A DNA stretch of 64,000 bases from Halobacteriales archaeon QS_4_69_225 (lineage in GTDB: Archaea > Halobacteriota > Halobacteria > Halobacteriales > Haloarculaceae). The DNA is taken from assembly GCA_003020965.1 (NCBI GenBank), contig PXRL01000012.1, forward strand, positions 62,001 through 126,000, in the 5' to 3' direction. A program made the translations under genes and the position numbers. The stretch's first letter is position 1; the number at the start of each line of letters is the position of its first letter. Under the pieces are notes generated by a model that had not been told where the DNA came from, ran no database searches, and saw only the letters and a list, made by a program, of their open reading frames with translations. Positions 1 through 9,022 of the stretch are shown here, piece by piece.

Positions 1-282
1 GCCGGTCGGCGGCTGCTCGAGCGACACGACCTGCCGGTCGACGACCTCGATACGGTCGTACTCGTGGTCGACGGGGAGTGTCACACGAAGTCGACGGCCG
101 CGCTGCGGGTGCTGCGACGGCTCGGCCTGCCGTACTCGCTGGGCTACCCGCTGGTCGCGGTGCCGCGGCGGCTCCGGGACCGCGCTTACGACCTCGTGGC
201 CGAGCACCGCTACGGCGCCTTCGGCCGCCGGGACGCCTGCATGCGGCCGGCGCCGGAGCGACAGGAGCGGTTCCTGGAGTGA
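1..282 (+). CDS. DCC/DUF393-family protein, 3' part only
   Basis: The frame is open from base 1 to a TGA at 280-282, so the 5' end lies outside the window. The visible C-terminal ~93 residues include VDGECHTKSTAALRVLRRLG and end with the family-typical pattern RYGAFGRRDACMRPAPE. This matches the thiol-disulfide oxidoreductase DCC family (DUF393), small proteins of about 110-140 residues whose exact role is unclear. The family's DxDGxCxxC-type N-terminal motif would lie partly off-window, so redox activity cannot be judged. The gene sits 26 bases before the TATA box of the L1 operon and is probably transcribed separately. Confidence 0.75.
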   Translation, partial: AGRRLLERHDLPVDDLDTVVLVVDGECHTKSTAALRVLRRLGLPYSLGYPLVAVPRRLRDRAYDLVAEHRYGAFGRRDACMRPAPERQERFLE

Positions 283-307
283 CGGCCGCACGGCGGCGGT
301 TCGACGC

Positions 308-316
308 GTTTAAGTG
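308..316 (+). promoter_or_regulatory. TATA-like box of the L1-L10-L12 operon
   Basis: The AT-rich motif gtttaagtg stands out in GC-rich sequence, 94 bases before the L1 start codon. It predicts a transcript start near 335-340 and therefore a leader of about 60-65 nt, unusually long for a haloarchaeal gene. Position inferred from sequence only. Confidence 0.5.
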
Positions 317-341
317 CGTCATCTTCCTCCGTACAGACGAG

Positions 342-356
342 ACAGGCAGCGCCTGT
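342..356 (+). promoter_or_regulatory. Leader hairpin upstream of L1, possible autoregulatory site
   Basis: A perfect 6-bp inverted repeat (acaggc / gcctgt) with a 3-nt loop lies in the predicted L1 mRNA leader, 45 bases before the start codon. In methanogens ribosomal protein L1 represses its own operon by binding an mRNA mimic of its rRNA site. Whether this hairpin plays that role is inference. Confidence 0.35.
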
Positions 357-401
357 TTCACGCCGTAGAAGCCGATCAGGCACCGACTACGGAGGTGAAC
401 G

Positions 402-1040
402 ATGCCAGATTCGATAGAGGACGCAGTATCTCGCGCGATCGACGAGGCCCCCGAGCGGAACTTCGAGGAGACGGTGGACCTCGCTGTCAACCTGCGCGAC
501 TTAGACTTAGACGACCCCAACAACCGGGTGGACGAGAGCATCGTCCTACCGTCGGGTACGGGCCAGGACACGCGTATCATCGTCTTCGCCGAGGGTGAAA
601 CCGCCATCCGTGCGGAGGAGGTGGCGGACGAGGTGCTCGGCGACGAGGACCTCGAGGACCTCGGCGACGACGACGACGCGGCGAAGGACCTCGCGGACGA
701 GACGGACTTCTTCATCGCGGAGGCCAACCTGATGCAGGACATCGGCCGCTATCTCGGGACCGTGCTCGGTCCCCGCGGGAAGATGCCGACGCCGCTGCAG
801 CCGGACGACGACGTCGTCGAGACGATCGAGCGGATGAAAAACACCGTCCAGGTGCGCTCCCGCGACCGACGGACGTTCCACACGCGCGTCGGCGCCGAGG
901 ACATGTCCGCCGACGAGATTTCGGACAACATCGACGTCATCCTGCGTCGGCTGTTCACGGACCTCGAGAAGGGACCGCAGAACATCGACGCGGTGTACGT
1001 GAAGACGACGATGGGGCCGGCCGTGGAGGTGCCCGCATGA
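402..1040 (+). CDS. rpl1: Large-subunit ribosomal protein L1
   Basis: 212 residues, the normal length for archaeal L1 (uL1), which forms the mobile L1 stalk beside the tRNA exit site. The protein starts [20 protein letters not shown] and contains the family segment [14 protein letters not shown] near residues 121-135. A strong Shine-Dalgarno sequence (ggaggtg, 391-397) lies just before ATG 402, which fixes the start; this operon is not leaderless. The stop overlaps the L10 start (ATGA at 1037-1040), implying translational coupling. The L11 gene, a common neighbour, is not directly upstream here. Confidence 0.97.
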   Translation: MPDSIEDAVSRAIDEAPERNFEETVDLAVNLRDLDLDDPNNRVDESIVLPSGTGQDTRIIVFAEGETAIRAEEVADEVLGDEDLEDLGDDDDAAKDLADETDFFIAEANLMQDIGRYLGTVLGPRGKMPTPLQPDDDVVETIERMKNTVQVRSRDRRTFHTRVGAEDMSADEISDNIDVILRRLFTDLEKGPQNIDAVYVKTTMGPAVEVPA

Positions 1041-2095
1041 GCGCCGAGGCCGACCGCCGGACCGAGACGATTCCGGAGTGGAAGCGCGAGGAGGTCGACG
1101 AGCTGACGGCCTTCATCGAGCGGTACGACTCCGTCGGAGTCGTCGACGTCACCGGCATCCCGAGCCGCCAGCTCCAGGACATGCGCCGGGGGCTGTACGG
1201 CACCGCCGCGCTGCGCATCTCGCGGAACACGCTCATCGAGCGGGCCCTCGAGGAGGCCGGCGGCGAACGGTCGTCGCTGACCGAGCACGTCTCCGGTCAG
1301 GTGGGGCTCATCGGGACCGACGACAACCCCTTCGGACTGTACCAGCAGCTCGAGGCCTCGAAGACGCCCGCGCCGATCAACGCGGGCGAGGTCGCCCCCA
1401 ACGACATCGTCGTCCCCGAGGGCGACACGGGGGTCGACCCCGGGCCGTTCGTCGGCGACCTCCAGCAGGTGGGTGCCAACGCCCGCATCGAGGGCGGCTC
1501 CATCACGGTCGTCGAGGACTCTACCGTCCTCGAGACCGGCGAGGAGGTCTCCGCCGACCTCGCGAACGTGCTGAGCGAGCTGGGCATCGAGCCCAAGGAG
1601 GTCGGGCTCGACCTCCGGAGCGTCTTCTCCGACGGCGTGCTGTTCGCCCCGGAGGAGCTCGACATCGACGTCGACGACTACCGCGCGGACGTCGAGTCGG
1701 CGGCCGCCGGGGCACGGAACCTCGCGGTCAACGCCGACTACCCGACCGCCCGGACCGCGCCGACGCTGCTGTCGAAGGCGACCGGCGAGGCCAAATCCGT
1801 CGGCCTCTCGGCGGCCGTCGAGAGCCCCGACCTCGCCGACGACCTCGTCTCGAAGGCCGACGCCCAGGTGCGGGCGCTCGCGGCGGCCGTCGACGACGAG
1901 GAGGCGCTGCCCGATGAACTTCGGGACGTCGAGGCCCCGGCCGCCGGCGCGGCGCCGGCCGCCGACGAGGAGGCCGACGAGGGCGAATCGAGCGACGAAG
2001 AACCTGCGGAAACCGAGTCCGAGACGGAAGCCGACGACGCCGACGACGACGACGGCGGCGACGGCGGCGACGCGCTCGGCGACATGTTCGGGTGA
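1037..2095 (+). CDS. rpl10: Large-subunit ribosomal protein L10 (P0)
   Basis: 352 residues, matching the long archaeal form of L10/P0 (uL10), which anchors L12 dimers at the stalk base and helps recruit elongation factors. The N-terminal part ([20 protein letters not shown]) is the rRNA-binding domain; helices near the C-terminus bind L12. A long Asp/Glu/Ala-rich linker leads to the tail [10 protein letters not shown], equivalent to the factor-binding tail also found in L12. It overlaps L1 by 4 bases and is followed by L12 after a 6-base gap, so the three genes form one operon. Confidence 0.96.
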   Translation: MSAEADRRTETIPEWKREEVDELTAFIERYDSVGVVDVTGIPSRQLQDMRRGLYGTAALRISRNTLIERALEEAGGERSSLTEHVSGQVGLIGTDDNPFGLYQQLEASKTPAPINAGEVAPNDIVVPEGDTGVDPGPFVGDLQQVGANARIEGGSITVVEDSTVLETGEEVSADLANVLSELGIEPKEVGLDLRSVFSDGVLFAPEELDIDVDDYRADVESAAAGARNLAVNADYPTARTAPTLLSKATGEAKSVGLSAAVESPDLADDLVSKADAQVRALAAAVDDEEALPDELRDVEAPAAGAAPAADEEADEGESSDEEPAETESETEADDADDDDGGDGGDALGDMFG

Positions 2096-2101
2096 TTCAC
2101 G

Positions 2102-2452
2102 ATGGAATACGTTTACGCAGCACTCATCCTGCACGAGACCGACGAAGAGATCAACGAAGACAACCTGACGGGCATCCTCGAGACGGCCGGCGCCGACGTC
2201 GAGGAGTCCCGCGTCAAGGCCCTCGTGGCCGCGCTGGAGGACGTCGACGTCGAGGAGGCCATCGAGTCGGCCGCGGCGGTCCCCGCCGGCGGTAGCGGCG
2301 GCGGTGCCGCGGCGGGCGGCGCGGCCGAGGAGGCCGACGCCGACGCCGACGACGAGGGGGCCGACGACGAGGCCGAGGAAGCGGAGGCCGACGACGGCGA
2401 CGACGACGACGGCGGCGACGGCGGCGAGGGCCTCGGCGAGCTGTTCGGCTGA
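2102..2452 (+). CDS. rpl12: Large-subunit ribosomal protein L12 (P1)
   Basis: 116 residues, normal for archaeal P1/L12. The N-terminal dimerisation and L10-binding domain ([20 protein letters not shown]) is followed by an Ala/Gly hinge and an extremely acidic tail ending [10 protein letters not shown]. The tail contacts translation factors. It is the last gene of the L1-L10-L12 operon. The L10 and L12 acidic linkers are nearly identical in DNA sequence (repeated gac-gac-ggc codons), which could favour recombination between the two genes. Confidence 0.96.
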   Translation: MEYVYAALILHETDEEINEDNLTGILETAGADVEESRVKALVAALEDVDVEEAIESAAAVPAGGSGGGAAAGGAAEEADADADDEGADDEAEEAEADDGDDDDGGDGGEGLGELFG

Positions 2453-2690
2453 CGACGCCATACGCCACACCTTCCCGGTTCTTTCGACGCTCGCCGCGTA
2501 GCGACGGCGCCGACTTGCCGGTGGGCGCGGCCGTGCGTGCGTCGGCTCACTTCGCGAGCAGTAGGGGCGCTCGGACGCGCCGTCGTCACCGCCGACGGCG
2601 GGACGACCACGACGCCGGGTTCCTCGACGTGAACCGAGTCGTGTGGCGTGGCTCGCGGGCCCGCCGACCTCGGGCGGTAGTTCAAGTACG

Positions 2691-3920
2691 ATGCCGGGGC
2701 CATCCCGCGGCGTGGTCGGAACCGGCAGCTTCCTCGTGCTCGCCTTCGTTACCGGGGGGATCGCCCTCGGGGCCGTCAGCGGCCTGACGCCGGGACTGCA
2801 CGCCAACAACATGGCGCTGCTGCTGGCGGGTGCCGCGCCGTCGGCTCCTGGGCCGCCGCTGTACGTCGCGATGGCGATGCTCGCGGCGGGCGTCGTTCAT
2901 ACGTTCCTCGACATCGTCCCGTCGCTGGCGCTGGGCGTGCCGGACGCCGCGATGGCCGCGGCCGCGCTGCCGGGGCACCGACTCGTCCTCAAGGGCCGCG
3001 GTCGTGAGGCGCTACGGCTCTCGGCGCTGGGCAGCGGCGGCGCGGCCGTCCTCGCGGCGCCGCTTTCGGTGCCGGTGACGCGGCTGATGACCGCCGCCTG
3101 GCCGCTGCTGCGGGCGAACCTCCGGGTGGTGCTCGCCGCCGTCGCGGTCCTGCTCGTGCTCACCGAGCGGACGCCGACGGCGGCGGTCGGGGCGACCGTC
3201 TCGCTTCTCGCCAGCGGCCTGCTCGGGCTGGCGGTGCTCGACCTGACGCCGGCGGCGCCGCTGGCCGCCGGCGGGATGCTCGCGCCGCTGTTCGCCGGGC
3301 TGTTCGGCGCGCCGGTCCTCGTCGACGCCGTCGGCGGCGGCGGCGTCCCGCCGCAGGACGACCCGGTTCTGGCCGTCTCCCGCCGCGAGGTCGGTGGGCT
3401 GACGGGCGTCGGCACCGTCGCCGGCGCCGTCGTCGGCTACGTACCGGCGGTCTCCAGCGCCGTCGCCGCGACGGCGGCACTGCTGGCCGTCCCCGGCCGG
3501 TACGGCGCCCGCGGGTTCGTCGTCGCCACCTCCGGCGTCAACACCTCGAACACCATCTTCGCGCTCTTCGCCCTCGTCGCGCTCGGCACCCCCCGGACGG
3601 GCGTGCTCGTCGCCGTCGACTCGGTCGGGGCGCCGCCGTCGCTGCCGCACCTGCTCGCGGCCGTCGCCGCGGCCGCGGCCGCCGGATTCGGCCTCGTCGT
3701 CACCGTCGGCGACCGCTATCTGGCCGTGGTCGGCCGGCTGGACGCGACGAAACTATCGCTCGGCATCCTCGTCGGCCTGGCGGGGCTGTCGTATCTCTTC
3801 GCCGGCGGGGTCGGCGTCGTCGTCTACCTCGCGGCGGCGGTCGTCGGCCTCGTCCCCGCGCGGTTCCGGGCCCGCCGGGCGAACCTGATGGGCGTGCTGC
3901 TGTTGCCGCTGGCCCTGTAG
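2691..3920 (+). CDS. TctA-like (DUF112) multi-pass membrane permease
   Basis: About 409 residues from ATG 2691. Roughly ten hydrophobic segments rich in Ala, Val and Leu cover the whole length. The N-terminal motif SGLTPGLHANN is diagnostic of the archaeal branch of the TctA/DUF112 family, related to the large membrane subunit of tripartite tricarboxylate transporters. No TctB or TctC partner gene lies nearby, as is usual for archaeal members, so the substrate is unknown. An upstream GTG would add 16 residues that look non-native, so the ATG just before MPGPSRGVVG is preferred. It is separated from L12 by 238 bases and probably has its own promoter. Confidence 0.8.
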   Translation: MPGPSRGVVGTGSFLVLAFVTGGIALGAVSGLTPGLHANNMALLLAGAAPSAPGPPLYVAMAMLAAGVVHTFLDIVPSLALGVPDAAMAAAALPGHRLVLKGRGREALRLSALGSGGAAVLAAPLSVPVTRLMTAAWPLLRANLRVVLAAVAVLLVLTERTPTAAVGATVSLLASGLLGLAVLDLTPAAPLAAGGMLAPLFAGLFGAPVLVDAVGGGGVPPQDDPVLAVSRREVGGLTGVGTVAGAVVGYVPAVSSAVAATAALLAVPGRYGARGFVVATSGVNTSNTIFALFALVALGTPRTGVLVAVDSVGAPPSLPHLLAAVAAAAAAGFGLVVTVGDRYLAVVGRLDATKLSLGILVGLAGLSYLFAGGVGVVVYLAAAVVGLVPARFRARRANLMGVLLLPLAL

Positions 3921-4112
3921 CTACTCGGGGTGCTCGACGCCGGCGTTCAGCCGGTCGACGGTGTCGCTCTCGTCGACGTCGGAAGGGTGAACGCCGACGG
4001 TGACGACGGAGTCCGGATCGCCGTCGGAGCGCTCGCTGCGGCCCCGTGCGACGTGGAGGTTCACCTCCGTCGGCTGGCCTTCCGTCTCGGCGTCGGTCCG
4101 GTAGCGGGTCAC
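3921..4112 (-). CDS. Small hypothetical protein, start uncertain
   Basis: A 63-residue acidic frame from a GTG at 4112, ending in TAG and convergent with the permease gene. The same frame stays open upstream to the TGA of the glycosyltransferase at 4320, but contains no ATG, GTG or TTG there. The untranslated-looking upstream part still reads like haloarchaeal protein (for example LDRVAHGVSYREAELLEETT). This suggests that a longer gene has lost its start through a mutation or a frameshift near 4205. I do not recognise the family. It could be the C-terminal remnant of a broken gene. Confidence 0.35.
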   Translation of the reverse strand: MTRYRTDAETEGQPTEVNLHVARGRSERSDGDPDSVVTVGVHPSDVDESDTVDRLNAGVEHPE

Positions 4113-4319
4113 CGTCGTCGTCTCTTCCAGCAGTTCGGCCTCCCGATAGCTGACCCCGTGAGCGACGCGGTCGAGGCCGTGCCGAGCGTCTTCGGCGAGG
4201 TGGGACGACGGGTCGACACGATTCGGTACCCGACGGTCGGCGTGCCGGCCGGCGGGTCGCCGGTCGTGACGCCCCGGTGTGTCTCCGACCCGGCCGCCGA
4301 CCGGAACCGGGCGCGGCCG

Positions 4320-5561
4320 TCAGCCCGCCGTCGCGATCAGCTCGAGGTGGTCCGCGAGGAGCCGCGGCGTCAGGAACCGCTCGCGGACGGTCTCGCGGCC
4401 CCGCTCGCCGAAGCGACGGCGGCGCGACGGCGACTCCAGCAGCCCGACGACGTCGTCGGCGACGGCCTCGAGGTCGTCGGGCGCCTCGAGGAAGCCGCTC
4501 TCGCCGTCGTCGACCTGCAGCGGGATCCCGCCGACGGTCGTCCCGACGACCGGCGTCTCCTTCCACAGCGCCTCCGAGACCGTCAGGGCGAACCCCTCCC
4601 GCAGCGACTTCTGGAGGACGACGTCGGCGCACCGCTGGAGCGCGTTGATCCCGGCGTCGGGCAGGTCCGTCAGCAGGTGGACGTCGGGGTCGCCGTCGGC
4701 CGCCGCCGTCACCTCGCGGTAGACCGCCTCGCCCTCGGGGTCGTCGTCCGGCATCGCGCCCGCCAGGACGAGCTGTGCGCCGGGGACGCGGTCGGCGACG
4801 CGGCGGTGGACCTCGAGGACGCCCAGGGGATCCTTCCAGGGGTCGAACCGCGACACCTGCGCGACGAGCGGCCGGTCGGGGTCGAACGGCCGATCGGCGG
4901 CGTCCGGGGGGTCCGACAGCGCCGACGGCGGCCGGTTCTTCGCCGTCAGCGGGTCGATGGCCGGGGGGACGACCGTCGCCGGGACGTCTCCGAGCGGGTC
5001 GGCGTACTCCGGCAGCGTCACCACCACGCGGTCGACCGCCTCGAGGTACGACCGCACGAACTCCAGCGCCGACGGGGCGGCGTCGGTGAGGTCGATGTGA
5101 CAGCGCCAGACAAGCGCCAGTTCGGGGAACCGCTCGGCCAGGGTCGGTGCCATCCCCAGCGTCTGTGGGTCGTGCAGCATCGCCACGTCGTAGCCGCCGG
5201 GCATCGCCTCGGCGGCCTCGACGGTCACCGACCGGTAGGTCTCGGTCATCCCGTCGGCGAAGGCGTCGCCGTCGCCCTGGAGGCCGTTGTGGATGGCCTT
5301 CGTCACGTCGAAAAACGACTCCGGGGCGTCCATCACCAGCCAGTCCGTCTCGACGCCGGCGTCGTCCAGCAGCGGGACGAGCGAGCCGAGCATCTCGGCG
5401 ACGCCGCCGCCGCTCGCCGTCGAGTTGACGTGGGCGACCCGGCAGTCCAGCGCCGCCGCTGTCTCCCGGATGCGACGGCGCCGCTCGGCGTCGGTGTACT
5501 CCTCGTAGGCCGCGACGCCGCGGCCGTCCGTCCGTTCGACGTGCACCCGTGTTGCATGCAC
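4320..5561 (-). CDS. treT: GT4-family glycosyltransferase, trehalose synthase TreT-like
   Basis: About 413 residues with two Rossmann-like halves. The N-terminal VNSTASGGGVAEML and the C-terminal KSLREGFALTVSEALWKETP segments are typical of the TreT/trehalose phosphorylase branch of GT4; the latter holds the E-x7-E motif (EGFALTVSE) that binds the donor nucleotide sugar. TreT makes trehalose from NDP-glucose and glucose, and trehalose is a compatible solute in some haloarchaea. The start is uncertain: a GTG at 5579 would add six residues, but the GTG at 5561 lies about 24 bases after an AT-rich box (cgataa near 5585) and fits a leaderless transcript. The exact substrate is inference. Confidence 0.75.
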   Translation of the reverse strand: MHATRVHVERTDGRGVAAYEEYTDAERRRRIRETAAALDCRVAHVNSTASGGGVAEMLGSLVPLLDDAGVETDWLVMDAPESFFDVTKAIHNGLQGDGDAFADGMTETYRSVTVEAAEAMPGGYDVAMLHDPQTLGMAPTLAERFPELALVWRCHIDLTDAAPSALEFVRSYLEAVDRVVVTLPEYADPLGDVPATVVPPAIDPLTAKNRPPSALSDPPDAADRPFDPDRPLVAQVSRFDPWKDPLGVLEVHRRVADRVPGAQLVLAGAMPDDDPEGEAVYREVTAAADGDPDVHLLTDLPDAGINALQRCADVVLQKSLREGFALTVSEALWKETPVVGTTVGGIPLQVDDGESGFLEAPDDLEAVADDVVGLLESPSRRRRFGERGRETVRERFLTPRLLADHLELIATAG

Positions 5562-5633
5562 GGTACGGCACTGTCGCACATTATCGTTGTGACGGGCGCG
5601 GGCGAGCGGCCGACGGCGACGGCGGCCGTCGGC

Positions 5634-7130
5634 TCAGAGGCCGTACGTCGGGCCGTCGTCGGTGTCCTGGACGTCGACGCCGAGGGCCTCGAGGTCGTCC
5701 CGAAGGGCGTCGGCGCGGTCGTAGTTGCCGGCCGCCCGCTCCCGCTCGCGGACGTCGAGGACGAGCTCGACCAACTCGCCGGTCAGCGTCGCCTCGCCGC
5801 CGCCGGCGTCGCCGCCGAAAGCGAAGCCCAGGACGTCCTCGCCCAGTTCCTCGAACGTCTCGACGACGGCCCGCAGCCCGCGGTAGTCGTAGGCGTCGGC
5901 GTCGTCGAGGTGTGTATTGACCGCGCCGGCGAGGTCGAACAGCGCCGCCAGCGCCTCTCGGGTGTTGAAGTCGTCGTTCATCGCCGCGGCGAAGGCATCG
6001 CGGCTCTCGGCGGCTCGCTCGTCGAGCGCCGAGTCGGCCGTCGTGCGGGCGTCGGCGCCGGCCAGCGCGTCGGTCGCCCGGTCGTAGGCGGTCGCCAGCC
6101 GTCGCCACCGCTCGATGGCTTCCTCGACGGCGGCGTCGCTGTAGGTCTGTGTCGAATTATATGACGCCGACAGGAAGAACATCCGCAGCGGGTTCGTGCC
6201 GAACCGCTCGACGGCCTCGTGGACGGTGACGAAGTTGCCGAGACTCGAGGACATCTTCTCGGCGTCCATCTCGAGGAGGTCCGCGTGCAGCCAGTAGCGG
6301 GCGAACGGCTCGCCGGTGACGGCCTCGCTCTGTGCGATCTCGTTTTCGTGGTGCGGGAACACGAGGTCGCGGCCGCCCATGTGGATGTCGAGCGTCTCCC
6401 CGAGGTGGGTCATCGACATCGCCGAGCACTCGACGTGCCAGCCGGGGCGGCCCTCGCCCCACGGCGACTCCCAGGTCTCGCCGGTCGGCGCCGCGGCCTC
6501 GTAGTCGCGGTCGTCGTGGCGGTGCTCCTCGATTGCGGCAGCGTCGGCGCCGCCGGCCTTCCACAGCGCGAAGTCCGCCGGATGTCGCTTCTCGGCGCGC
6601 TCCGCCTCGGGCCCCTGGGCCTCCACGTCGTCGAGCCGCTGGTTCGACAGCCTCCCGTAGTCCGGAAACGCCGTGACGTCGAAGTAGACGGAGCCGTCGG
6701 ACTCGTAGGCGTAGCCCTCCTCGACGAGCGTCTCCACGAGGTCGATTATCTCCGGGACGTGTTCGGTGACGCGAGGGTGGACCTCCGCGCGCCGGAGGTT
6801 CAGCGACCGCATGTCCGTCAGCAGGCGGTCGATGAACGTCGCGGCGACCTCGCGTTCGTCGTCGCCGAGCGTCCCGTCGCCGTCGCGCTCGCCGACCCGG
6901 GCGACGATCTTCTCGTTGACGTCCGTGACGTTCTCGACGTGGCGGACGTCGTAACCGAGGTGCTCGAGCCACCGGTGGATGGTGTCGACGTGGACCCAGG
7001 TCCGCGCGTGCCCGAGGTGCGGGTCGTCCGAGACGGTCAGCCCGCAGTAGTACAGCAGCACGTCGTCGGGGTCGGCCGGCTCGAACTCCTCGCGCTCGCC
7101 GGAGAGGGTGTTCAGCACGCGGAGCGTCAT
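5634..7130 (-). CDS. cysS: Cysteinyl-tRNA synthetase
   Basis: 498 residues from ATG 7130. This class I enzyme charges tRNA-Cys. The Zn-binding cysteine lies in [20 protein letters not shown], which also contains the HIGH-type motif (HLGH). Other signatures are [23 protein letters not shown] and the KMSKS-type [10 protein letters not shown]. The helical anticodon-binding domain follows. An in-frame ATG ten codons upstream was rejected because conserved sequence begins at [14 protein letters not shown]. The gene stands alone between two unrelated genes on the same strand. Confidence 0.96.
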   Translation of the reverse strand: MTLRVLNTLSGEREEFEPADPDDVLLYYCGLTVSDDPHLGHARTWVHVDTIHRWLEHLGYDVRHVENVTDVNEKIVARVGERDGDGTLGDDEREVAATFIDRLLTDMRSLNLRRAEVHPRVTEHVPEIIDLVETLVEEGYAYESDGSVYFDVTAFPDYGRLSNQRLDDVEAQGPEAERAEKRHPADFALWKAGGADAAAIEEHRHDDRDYEAAAPTGETWESPWGEGRPGWHVECSAMSMTHLGETLDIHMGGRDLVFPHHENEIAQSEAVTGEPFARYWLHADLLEMDAEKMSSSLGNFVTVHEAVERFGTNPLRMFFLSASYNSTQTYSDAAVEEAIERWRRLATAYDRATDALAGADARTTADSALDERAAESRDAFAAAMNDDFNTREALAALFDLAGAVNTHLDDADAYDYRGLRAVVETFEELGEDVLGFAFGGDAGGGEATLTGELVELVLDVRERERAAGNYDRADALRDDLEALGVDVQDTDDGPTYGL

Positions 7131-7185
7131 GCCCGAGGGTCGACTCCCGTCGGCTTTCAACCCGTCGCTTGTACGCGACCCGTTC

Positions 7186-7668
7186 TCATAGCGCCGCCTC
7201 GACGGCCCGGACGGCGTCGGCGCCGTCCCGGCGCCCCACCACGACCGCGAGCGTCCCGTCGGCGGCAGCGGCGGCCTCGACGCCGACGCCGGCGGTCCGG
7301 AGCCGCCCGAGGACGTCGGCCAGCGCCGCCGCCCCGACGCTGCCCTCCGCGAGGACGGCCGTGTGGTCGCCGCCGTCGGCCACGAAGGCCGTCCCGCCGA
7401 CCGACAGCAGGCCGCCGTCGCCGGCGTCGGCGTCGGCGTCAGCGCCGGCGGGACCGACGCCGGACCGCATCGAGACGCTCGCCCGGCGGTCCGGCGGCGT
7501 GTGGTCGTGGTCGGCGGCGTAGCGGCGCAGCGCCGCCGCGACGGCCTCCTCCTCGCCCACGTCGAGGAAGCGGGCGGCGGCGGTGTAGTTGACGACGCCG
7601 GCGCGCAGTGCCGTTTCCAAGAACGGGTGGTCGCGGACGGCCTCCCGGGTCTCGGCGGCGACGGTCAT
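7186..7668 (-). CDS. Haloarchaeal hypothetical protein with HTH-like and ACT-like parts
   Basis: 160 residues from ATG 7668. The N-terminal half (AVRDHPFLETALRAGVVNYT...ARFLDVGEEEAVAAALRRYA) looks like the small helical domain found in several haloarchaeal regulatory proteins. The C-terminal half (DHTAVLAEGSV...VLGRLRTAGVGVEAAAAADG) has an ACT-like beta-alpha-beta pattern. Similar genes are widespread in haloarchaea but without known function. It is divergent from the VOC gene, with only 82 bases between the starts. Confidence 0.6.
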   Translation of the reverse strand: MTVAAETREAVRDHPFLETALRAGVVNYTAAARFLDVGEEEAVAAALRRYAADHDHTPPDRRASVSMRSGVGPAGADADADAGDGGLLSVGGTAFVADGGDHTAVLAEGSVGAAALADVLGRLRTAGVGVEAAAAADGTLAVVVGRRDGADAVRAVEAAL

Positions 7669-7750
7669 GCGCGTCGGCTCGCGCCGCCGACACATCGAGC
7701 TGTCGATCCCGCGGCGACGGGGTTTTGTCCCCGCCGGCCGAGCCGTCGGC

Positions 7751-8089
7751 ATGGACGGCATTGTCTTCTTCGGGACCGAACGGCTCGAGGCGGTCGTCGA
7801 GTTCTACCGGGACGTCGGCGCCGAGGTGTGGCTTGAACAGCCCGACTGCACCATCCTGCGGGTCGGCGACTTCCGGGTCGGCTTCTGCGCCCGGGAGACC
7901 GCCGAAACCGACGGGATCATCACCGTCGTCGTCGACTCCCGGGCGGCCGTCGACCGGCTCGCCGACGACCTCGGGGCGGCCGTCGAGGAGCCGCCGCGGT
8001 ACAACGACCGCTACGAGATCTACCAGTGCTTCGCGACCGACCCGGAGGGCCGGACCGTCGAGGTCCAGACGTTCGAACACGACGGGTAG
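7751..8089 (+). CDS. VOC-superfamily (glyoxalase-like) protein
   Basis: 112 residues, a single-length vicinal oxygen chelate protein with paired beta-alpha-beta-beta-beta units. MDGIVFFGTERLEAVVEFYR is the usual first strand-helix of the fold, and the last strand FATDPEGRTVEVQTFEHDG carries the typical Glu ligand. The fold supports metal-dependent lyases, dioxygenases and antibiotic-binding proteins, so the reaction cannot be named. ATG 7751 is preferred because residues encoded further upstream are Arg-rich out-of-frame sequence. Confidence 0.75.
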   Translation: MDGIVFFGTERLEAVVEFYRDVGAEVWLEQPDCTILRVGDFRVGFCARETAETDGIITVVVDSRAAVDRLADDLGAAVEEPPRYNDRYEIYQCFATDPEGRTVEVQTFEHDG

Positions 8090-8174
8090 CCCCGAACCGA
8101 GACGCCGTCCGTGGCTACCAGCAATCCGGCCGGGTCCCGAAGCCCCTAAGAGCGGGCTGACCGTTGTTTCGGAC

Positions 8175-9022
8175 ATGCAATCGCTCGTCATCGTCGCCCA
8201 CGGGTCCCACCTGTCCGCGAGGCGTTACGGACGGTCCAGGCCGAGGAGGTGTACGTCGTCCCGCTGTTCATCTCCGAGGGGTACTTCACGGAGCAGGTCA
8301 TCCCCCGCGAGCTCCGGCTCGACGACTGGGACGAAGAGGCCTGGGACTCCGACGGGACGAGCGCGACGCACGCGACCCTGGAGGCGACCGACGTCGGCAA
8401 GACCGTCCACTACTGCGGGCCGGTCGGCACCCACGACGCGATGAGCGACGTCATCGTCCGGCGGGCGGAGACGGTGACCGGCGACCCCGAGGTCGGCGAG
8501 CGCTTGGATTCTCCGGACTCCCGGGCGAGTCGAGCGGAGTCCGACGGCGGGGTCGGCCTCGCCGTCGTCGGCCACGGCACCGAGCGCAACGAGAACTCCG
8601 CGAAAGCAATCGAGTACCACGCCGACCGCATCGCCGAGCGGGACCGCTTCGAGGAGGTGCGGGCGCTGTTCATGGACGAGGACCCGGAGGTCGACGACGT
8701 CACCGACTTCTTCGACAGCGACGACATCGTCGTCGTCCCGCTGTTCGTCGCCGACGGCTACCACACCCAGGAGGACATCCCCGAGGACATGGGCCTGACC
8801 GACGACTACCGGACGGGGTGGGAGACCCCGGCCGAGGTCGACGGCCACGACGTCTGGTACGCCGGCGCCGTCGGTACGGAGGCGCTGATGGCCGAGGTCA
8901 TCCTGGAGCGGGCCGCGGAGGCCGGCGCCGACGTCGGCAACGCCGTCGAGACGGTCCGGCGTCGGACCCGCGTCGCCGGAGCCGACACCGGGACCGGCGC
9001 GGGCGCGGGCACGGGTGACTGA
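8175..9022 (+). pseudogene. cbiX: Sirohydrochlorin cobaltochelatase CbiX, internal out-of-frame deletion
   Basis: CbiX inserts Co2+ into sirohydrochlorin in anaerobic cobalamin synthesis. The gene starts correctly at 8175 (MQSLVIVAHGSHL, with the metal-binding His), but after about 13 codons the frame changes near 8214. From there a different frame reads REALRTVQAEEVYVVPLF and continues to 9022. Family members have about 35 more residues between these points, so roughly 100 bases are missing and the frame is broken. The second half (VVGHGTERNENSAKAIEYHA) is intact. A GTG at 8249 could start a 257-residue protein lacking the first active-site strand. Real decay or an assembly error are both possible. 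Confidence 0.8.

Noticed and set aside
749..2812. A 687-codon open frame antisense to the ribosomal operon
   Set aside because: It is a shadow of the GC-rich, Asp-rich genes on the plus strand: composition is Val/Gly/Arg-rich with no domain, and the plus-strand genes are certain.
4317..4322. TGA at the end of the glycosyltransferase as a recoded (read-through) codon
   Set aside because: The glycosyltransferase has its full family length at this stop, and the sequence just after it is Arg/Pro-rich; a separate small gene explains the downstream frame better.
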